Shown here one piece after another: positions 23,832 to 27,781 of a DNA stretch of 27,781 nt. Under the pieces are notes generated by a model that saw nothing but the letters and a program-made list of their open reading frames with translations, did no database searches and was not told the DNA's origin. The translations under genes were made by a program, and so were the position numbers. The stretch's first letter is position 1. Each line of letters begins with the position of its first letter. The stretch comes from Thermoplasmata archaeon (GTDB taxonomy: Archaea > Thermoplasmatota > Thermoplasmata > Thermoplasmatales > Thermoplasmataceae), in assembly GCA_021801305.1 (NCBI GenBank), contig JAJYYD010000052.1, positions 1-27,781 of the forward strand. Reading direction: 5' to 3'.

Positions 23832-24569
23832 CTATGCTATTTCAGAGAAGCTCGACACAATTCCTGGATTGGCATTCATATCCGGATTTCCATCTCTTTG
23901 GACCATTATGGCCCTGAAACCCTTTGAAGCCGCAGCATTGATCTCGGCCTGGGAATCGGAAAGAAATAGAATCCTTCCAGGATCTTTCTTGAGTGAAGCA
24001 GCTATTTTTCCGTAACTTTCAGGATCGGTTTTCCTTCCAGTTCCTGTGTCGAAATAGCCTGTTATGTAAGATGTCAGGTCCCCGTATTTTGTGGTTGAGA
24101 AGATCAATTTCTGGGCAAGAATGCTGCCAGAGGAATATATGCAGATATCTTTCCCCAAAGATGCCCATTTTTTCATGAATACCGGTACATCACTGTAGAC
24201 CTCTCCCTTAAGGCGTCCATTCCTGTAGCCTTCTTCCCAGATCATGCCCTCGATGAGCTTCAACTGAGGTGCCTTGCTGTCTATATCTATCAGATGATTC
24301 AGCATGGCAGCGGCATTCTCGATTGAAAACCCGTGACCAGTACTGCCGACGAGTTCGTTACTTATACTGTTCTCATTATCCTTAAAAGTTCTCATGATTT
24401 CATCCAGGGCTTTTCTTATAATGCCTGAATTTTTGTTTTTATTCAGGAAATCACGCATGTTCAGTCTTGCGTACTTGAATAGAGTCTTATGGACAAAATC
24501 AATGGGTGTGGTGGTACCCTCTATGTCAAGAACCACCACATCAATACTGTCAAGTATCTTCAATTCCAT
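23832..24569 (-). CDS. mtnC: Enolase-phosphatase E1 of methionine salvage
   Basis: MtnC is a bifunctional HAD-family enzyme that enolises and dephosphorylates 2,3-diketo-5-methylthiopentyl-1-phosphate to the acireductone. The 245 residues include the HAD motif I in family-specific form, VLDIEGTTTPIDFV (Asp15, Glu17), motif II YSSGS, motif III lysine in GRKTDPESY, and motif IV FLSD. The E-G-T-T version of motif I separates it from generic HAD phosphatases. It starts four bases after the mtnD stop and supplies the substrate of MtnD, confirming a single pathway operon. Confidence 0.94.
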   Translation of the reverse strand: MELKILDSIDVVVLDIEGTTTPIDFVHKTLFKYARLNMRDFLNKNKNSGIIRKALDEIMRTFKDNENSISNELVGSTGHGFSIENAAAMLNHLIDIDSKAPQLKLIEGMIWEEGYRNGRLKGEVYSDVPVFMKKWASLGKDICIYSSGSILAQKLIFSTTKYGDLTSYITGYFDTGTGRKTDPESYGKIAASLKKDPGRILFLSDSQAEINAAASKGFRAIMVQRDGNPDMNANPGIVSSFSEIA

Positions 24570-24573
24570 TGCC

Positions 24574-25140
24574 TTATTTCACTTTCTTTCCTGAAGGTAT
24601 GTAGGCAGGGCCGAAGCAGATCGGCTGATATTTCCTGTCCTCCCCGCTGTTGGTGTAATACGGTGTCCAACCGGATATGTTCTGGAAGAGCCTGATAGCT
24701 CTTATATGCCTGTCCTCGCACAGGTCGAACCAGTGCTTTGTCCCTCTTGGCACCCTGATAAGATCTCCCTCCTCAACCTCAACTGAAACCACGTCCCCGT
24801 TTTCCGGATGGATATGAAAGATGCCACGCCCTGCAACAGTGAACCTGACCTCGTCCTCATCATGGGTATGTTCTGCCCTGAATTTCTCAAGCATTGCTTC
24901 CAGTCCGGGCGTGTTCCGGTTTATGTCTATTACGTCGGCCGTCGTGTATCCGCCTTCTTTTTTAAGCTGATCAATTTCATTTGAATATGCCCCGATTATC
25001 TTGTCCGGTCCCATATTTTCAGGATCAATATTCCTGGTTTCCCAGCGTTCGTAAATAATTCCTATTCCTCTGAGAAAATCCGAGGATTCCTTCGCATCTG
25101 TTATATTCAAGTTCCTTTCAGGCACTCTTACTTTCACCAT
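24574..25140 (-). CDS. mtnD: Acireductone dioxygenase
   Basis: MtnD uses O2 to convert the acireductone to the keto-acid precursor of methionine plus formate (Fe form); a Ni form gives an off-pathway product with CO. The 188-residue cupin has the metal ligands His91, His93, Glu97 (HTHDEDEVRF) and His136 (GTKHWFDL). Length and motif spacing match the family. A strong GGTGAT ribosome binding site precedes the ATG by five bases. It sits 31 bases after mtnB and 4 bases before mtnC. The need for O2 points to an aerobic host. Confidence 0.95.
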   Translation of the reverse strand: MVKVRVPERNLNITDAKESSDFLRGIGIIYERWETRNIDPENMGPDKIIGAYSNEIDQLKKEGGYTTADVIDINRNTPGLEAMLEKFRAEHTHDEDEVRFTVAGRGIFHIHPENGDVVSVEVEEGDLIRVPRGTKHWFDLCEDRHIRAIRLFQNISGWTPYYTNSGEDRKYQPICFGPAYIPSGKKVK

Positions 25141-25145
25141 TTCTA

Positions 25146-25151
25146 ATCACC
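25146..25151 (-). promoter_or_regulatory. Ribosome binding site of mtnD
   Basis: GGTGAT on the minus strand, five bases before the mtnD ATG, inside the 31-base mtnB-mtnD gap. It supports independent initiation on a polycistronic mRNA. Confidence 0.6.
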
Positions 25152-25171
25152 GTGAATGCATGTTCATGGGT

Positions 25172-25834
25172 TCAGGATATATTACCTGTTCCAGCCAGGG
25201 TTCTTCCATGTACTTCAAGCAGGAATTCAATGACTTCCACATGCCTTTCCGCCTCCGCCGGGGTCTTTCCCCAGGTGTAGAGGCCATGCCCGGAAAGCAT
25301 GAAGCCATGGATTTCAGGATGTTCCTTCAAAAGGCCTGTTACCCTGACAGAGAGGGTTTTCATGTCCTGTGAATTCTCAATTACTGGAATCCATTCTGAA
25401 TGATCATGTGTCCTTACATTATCCAGGCCCTTGAGCATCTCATATCCATGAAGCACGATCCCCCCATCCTTAAGGTATCTCCTGGACAGCATTGTGGACC
25501 AGACTGAATGGGTATGGAATACAGAACCGGCGTGCATATGCTTTATGACTGCGATATGGAGATCTGCCTCGCTTGAAACTTTCCTGTCCCCGCTTATAAC
25601 ACTTCCCTCGCCATCTATCACAATAAGTCCGGAAAGGTCAAGTTTTCCTTTATGCAGGCCGCTGCCTGTTATAGCGATCCGAAGAGGAGATTCATTGATC
25701 ACTGCGCTCAGGTTGCCACTTGTTCCGAAAAGCCATCCACGGGAGTAGAAAAGAGACGCAGTTTCGACTATCTGCTGCCCAAAATGCCTAAACTCTTTCA
25801 AAGAATCTTCGCCGCTGTTATTTTTCAATTCCAA
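25172..25834 (-). CDS. mtnB: Methylthioribulose-1-phosphate dehydratase
   Basis: MtnB dehydrates 5-methylthioribulose-1-phosphate to the diketo compound used by MtnC. The 220-residue protein is a class II aldolase/adducin fold: GTSGNLSAVI (37-46), ITGSGLHKGKL (55-65), SSEADLH (88-94), zinc ligands His107 and His109 (FHTHS) and His183 (SGHGLYTWG), and the acid/base Glu132 (GYEMLKGL). Class II aldolases also include fuculose-phosphate aldolases, but the neighbouring mtnD and mtnC settle the role. It heads the operon. The start is a TTG with GGAGGT nine bases upstream; there is no in-frame ATG nearby. MtnA and an MTA phosphorylase are not in the window. Confidence 0.92.
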   Translation of the reverse strand: MELKNNSGEDSLKEFRHFGQQIVETASLFYSRGWLFGTSGNLSAVINESPLRIAITGSGLHKGKLDLSGLIVIDGEGSVISGDRKVSSEADLHIAVIKHMHAGSVFHTHSVWSTMLSRRYLKDGGIVLHGYEMLKGLDNVRTHDHSEWIPVIENSQDMKTLSVRVTGLLKEHPEIHGFMLSGHGLYTWGKTPAEAERHVEVIEFLLEVHGRTLAGTGNIS

Positions 25835-25843
25835 ATTTTTCAG

Positions 25844-25849
25844 ACCTCC
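25844..25849 (-). promoter_or_regulatory. Ribosome binding site of mtnB
   Basis: GGAGGT on the minus strand, nine bases before the TTG start. It fixes the unusual start codon and is a possible pairing partner of a CCTCC in the leader (25892-25896). Confidence 0.6.
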
Positions 25850-25878
25850 ATAGCTGCATTAAACCATTGTTCCAAGAT

Positions 25879-25902
25879 CCTGATCTTTAAGGGAGGATCA
25901 GG
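25879..25902 (-). promoter_or_regulatory. Stem-loop candidate in the mtn operon leader
   Basis: On the minus strand CCTGATC and GATCAGG form a perfect 7-bp stem around a ten-base loop CTCCCTTAAA. A TATA-like ATTAAATA at 25931-25938 predicts transcription from near 25909, so this element would lie at the 5' end of a leader of about 75 bases. It could be an RNA control element or a DNA operator. Confidence 0.4.
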
Positions 25903-26025
25903 GGATGTTTCAGGAAGTATGATTTTTTCATATTTAATCTCACAGTTTCATTTATCTGTATAATCTGTGTTTTAGAGTCCTGAAAATACCTGGTGGTATA
26001 TCCTCGTGCAGCAACAGCCATAAGA

Positions 26026-26038
26026 ATATTTTAATATT
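26026..26038 (+). promoter_or_regulatory. TATA region for the hydrogenase-like operon
   Basis: AATATTTTAATAT is followed about 28 bp later by the predicted transcript start near 26060, leaving a leader of about 90 bases before the first large gene at 26152. This is long compared with the leaderless genes elsewhere in the window. Confidence 0.5.
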
Positions 26039-26056
26039 TCATATCAATAACTCTTC

Positions 26057-26093
26057 CTGGAATGGCGTTTCCAGAACTTTCCCATGGAGAGTT
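26057..26093 (+). promoter_or_regulatory. Two abutting hairpins in the hyf-like operon leader
   Basis: The first stem is CTGGAA (26057-26062) with TTCCAG (26069-26074), loop six bases. The second starts at the next base: AACTTTCC (26075-26082) with GGAGAGTT (26086-26093), eight pairs with one G-U and a three-base loop. A weaker CCC/GGG stem follows (about 26102-26112). The placement at the 5' end of the predicted mRNA suggests a folded leader. Confidence 0.4.
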
Positions 26094-26118
26094 GAACAAT
26101 TCCCGATCAGGGGGTTAA
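26062..26118 (+). CDS. Possible 18-residue leader peptide
   Basis: An ATG at 26062, close to the predicted transcript start, opens a short frame (MAFPELSHGELNNSRSGG) ending in TAA that overlaps a further ATG by one base. If transcription starts at 26060-26062 it would be translated as a leaderless peptide. It may equally be a chance frame over the hairpins. Confidence 0.2.
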   Translation: MAFPELSHGELNNSRSGG

Positions 26119-26151
26119 TGACGCCTACAAAGAAATTTGCAGGTGTCAGCT

Positions 26152-27096
26152 ATGCTAATATATACTTTAATCAGGACATTAACACAGTACCTCTTTGTAG
26201 TCTTGATGGCCCCACTTTTTGCCGGGATTATTGCCAATCTTAAAGCCAAAGTTGAATCACGTAAAGGGCCAAGCATATTCCAGCCATATTATGACATCTT
26301 CAAGTACATGAAGAAACAGGTTCTCATACCGAGGGGTTCCGGCCTGATTTTCAAGTATGCTCCCTTCATTCTTTTCGGTATATATTCCCTGATAGCGCTC
26401 ATTGTGCCGATTGTAATCCCTGAACCGGTATTCTTTACTGCAAGTGCAGATTTCCTAGGTGGAGCAATACTCTTCTCTCTGGCTGCATTCGTCAAGATAG
26501 CTGCCGCCTTTGATTCCAGGAGCAATTTTACCGCTATGGGTGCAGTGAGGGCCCTTTCCTTCAATTTCCTCTCAGAGGCGACACTAATAACTGTTTTCTT
26601 TGCAGTATCCCTCATAACTAACACAAACAACCCTTATACGACAAACAGCTTCCTTGCAACTCACTATATACAGAACATAAGCCTGGAACACATTTTTGCC
26701 ACCATAGCATTTTTCATGCTCTTCCTTTACGAGACCGGGAAAATACCACTGGAGAGCTCTGGACTTGCGGAACTAGGGATGATAGATGAAGGTATGAGTT
26801 ATGAATACAGTGGAAAGCTTCTCTCACTTTCAAAATGGTCAGGGTATATGAAACAGTACATACTTGGGGCAATTTTCCTGAATGTATTCTTCATACCATG
26901 GGGTCTCCAGTCTTCATTTCCGGGATTCCTGCTGGACATTCCGGTCATGTTCCTGAAGTGGATCCTCCTCATTGTCATTGTGGTCATAATTGAAACCACA
27001 TTTGCCAAGATGAGGCTGTTCAGAATCCAGGACTACCTTGCAACAAGCTTCACGTTTTCAATACTTTTCCTCATATTCAGCGTGGTGATAGCATGA
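26152..27096 (+). CDS. Membrane subunit of a group 4 hydrogenase/complex I-like enzyme (HyfC/HycD/NuoH family)
   Basis: The 314-residue integral membrane protein belongs to the NuoH/HycD family, which links the catalytic arm to ion-pumping subunits. Recognisable regions are the loop SRKGPSIFQPYYDIFKYMKK (36-55), FDSRSNFTAMGAVRAL (120-135 approx.), and YETGKIPLESSGLAELGMI (193-211), corresponding to the acidic E-x4-P loop of HycD. About eight hydrophobic segments are present. I chose ATG 26152 over the in-frame TTG 26137. The next gene overlaps by four bases (ATGA). Context shows a hydrogenase-4 or related membrane module; catalytic subunits are beyond the window, so hydrogenase, formate hydrogenlyase or an Nuo-related oxidoreductase are all possible. 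Confidence 0.88.
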   Translation: MLIYTLIRTLTQYLFVVLMAPLFAGIIANLKAKVESRKGPSIFQPYYDIFKYMKKQVLIPRGSGLIFKYAPFILFGIYSLIALIVPIVIPEPVFFTASADFLGGAILFSLAAFVKIAAAFDSRSNFTAMGAVRALSFNFLSEATLITVFFAVSLITNTNNPYTTNSFLATHYIQNISLEHIFATIAFFMLFLYETGKIPLESSGLAELGMIDEGMSYEYSGKLLSLSKWSGYMKQYILGAIFLNVFFIPWGLQSSFPGFLLDIPVMFLKWILLIVIVVIIETTFAKMRLFRIQDYLATSFTFSILFLIFSVVIA

Positions 27097-27737
27097 TTCC
27101 GATAGATTACGCTGTTTTCCTCATTGCCGCCTTTGCAACCATATCCGGGTTTTACATCCAGGGTCAGGAATACATAAGCTCAATGGTGAAGGGTCAGCTG
27201 ATCCAGTCTTCAATAATTGCACTCATTTCATTTGTACTTGCATATTATGAGCATTCAATTGATCTTCTTATCCTGGGAATCCTCATTGCGTTCCTCAGGG
27301 GGTTCCTAATAACATACTTCCTCGATAAGCGTGTTCCAGGAAGGATGACTTATGTTTATGAGTCCAATGTCAACGTTGCGTCATTGCTCCTGATTGACCT
27401 GGCATTCATTGTGGTAGGAATATTCATAATATACTCTATTGTTTTTACACGCGCTGATCTGGTTACAAAATTCGGCCCCTCATCAATACTTGTATTTCCA
27501 TTGAGCCTGTTCTTCCAGGGGCTATTCCTTATAGGATCAAGAAGATCAACATTCTCCCAGATAATAGGGTATATAGAAGAGGAAAACTCACTTGTCCTGT
27601 TTGCAATATTCCTTGTCCCGGTGCCCATCATAATTGAGGCAAGCGTTTTCCTTGATGTTCTTGCCCTTGTAGTCATATCATCCATACTTGTAATTGAAAA
27701 GTTCAGGCACTACCCCATGGAGGAGCTGAGGGGATAA
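27093..27737 (+). CDS. HyfE-like membrane subunit of hydrogenase-4-type complex
   Basis: A 214-residue, almost wholly hydrophobic protein with six or seven membrane segments, similar in layout to hydrogenase-4 component E, which combines NuoK-like features with extra helices. Seen directly are charged loops such as LDKRVPGRMTYVYESN (about 76-92), GSRRSTFSQIIGYIEEENSL (about 148-167), the latter the kind of motif conserved in HyfE, and a basic end EKFRHYPMEELRG. It overlaps the HyfC-like gene by four bases and is followed two bases after its stop by another ATG, giving the operon order C-E-next seen in Hyf/Hyc-type clusters. Confidence 0.83.
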   Translation: MIPIDYAVFLIAAFATISGFYIQGQEYISSMVKGQLIQSSIIALISFVLAYYEHSIDLLILGILIAFLRGFLITYFLDKRVPGRMTYVYESNVNVASLLLIDLAFIVVGIFIIYSIVFTRADLVTKFGPSSILVFPLSLFFQGLFLIGSRRSTFSQIIGYIEEENSLVLFAIFLVPVPIIIEASVFLDVLALVVISSILVIEKFRHYPMEELRG

Positions 27738-27739
27738 AC

Positions 27740-27781
27740 ATGGATCCTGTACCGATCATAATAATCATCCTTCCGGGGCTT
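27740..27781 (+). CDS. Start of the next hyf-like operon gene (cut by window end)
   Basis: Only 14 codons are visible (MDPVPIIIIILPGL): a short polar start then a hydrophobic stretch typical of a first membrane helix. In hyf/hyc-type clusters the gene after HyfE is usually the HyfF/NuoL-M-like antiporter subunit, so that is the expected identity, but it rests on gene order only. Confidence 0.5.
   Translation, partial: MDPVPIIIIILPGL

Larger units (their letters stand above)
25835..26151. other. 317-bp divergent interval between mtnB and the hyf-like operon
   Basis: This interval holds the mtn leader (ribosome binding site, stem-loop candidate, TATA-like box) and the promoter and structured leader of the hydrogenase-like operon, listed separately. 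The middle part (about 25940-26020) shows nothing I can name. Confidence 0.5.

Noticed and set aside
26118..26243. 41-codon frame starting at the TAATG overlap and running into the HyfC-like gene
   Set aside because: It is out of frame with a strong family match over most of its length and has no recognisable features; probably a chance frame.

Overview
The window looks like a chromosomal segment of a moderately AT-rich euryarchaeon, most likely an aerobic, acidophilic member of the Thermoplasmatales or a close relative. Supporting signs are archaeal-type information and lipid genes (Nob1, Pth2, CDP-archaeol synthase, type-2 methionine aminopeptidase), heavy use of AGG/AGA arginine and ATA isoleucine codons, and TATA-box promoters about 25 bp upstream of apparently leaderless starts. 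A second class of genes has GGAGGTGAT-like ribosome binding sites. A fused EtfB-EtfA and aerobic metabolism also fit. No species can be named from the sequence alone. I see no rRNA, tRNA, CRISPR array or intact mobile element.

Layout. 1-4170 (+): the 3' end of NAD(P)H-hydrate dehydratase, a divergent AMP-forming ligase-like protein, citrate synthase and the Nob1 rRNA endonuclease. 4170-4672 holds no intact gene but carries a possible decayed reading frame. 4673-8647: a cyclase-family hydrolase (+) converges on an MFS transporter, a fused electron-transfer flavoprotein and a Rieske ferredoxin (all -). 8772-11543: methionine aminopeptidase (+), thymidylate kinase (-) and a cystathionine gamma-lyase/synthase family enzyme (+). 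11547-13031 (-): a tightly overlapping HTH-CBS regulator, CarS and Pth2 operon with a palindromic operator candidate. 13201-14226: two convergent hemerythrin-like genes. 14331-17861: an extracytoplasmic membrane protein rich in N-glycosylation sequons, a coiled-coil protein, a sugar-nucleotidyltransferase and an unrecognised 120-residue protein. 17977-20987 (-): urocanase and adenylosuccinate synthetase. 21363-22580 (+): isocitrate dehydrogenase. 22604-25834 (-): two tandem paralogous membrane proteins downstream of an mtnB-mtnD-mtnC methionine-salvage operon. 26152-27781 (+): the start of a membrane hydrogenase/complex-I-like operon (HyfC-like, HyfE-like, start of a third gene).

The metabolic theme is aerobic heterotrophy: citrate synthase and isocitrate dehydrogenase of the TCA cycle, ETF-linked dehydrogenation, histidine breakdown (urocanase), O2-dependent methionine salvage (acireductone dioxygenase), transsulfuration-type PLP chemistry, and an ion-translocating membrane complex. 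The most unusual points are the ligase that has lost its catalytic A10 lysine, the convergent hemerythrin pair beside an HTH-CBS/lipid-synthesis operon with clustered GTAAT/ATTAC half-sites, the tandem membrane paralogs sharing an H...W-T-G-x-D motif, and structured leaders ahead of the mtn and hyf-like operons. None of these amounts to a proven new system.
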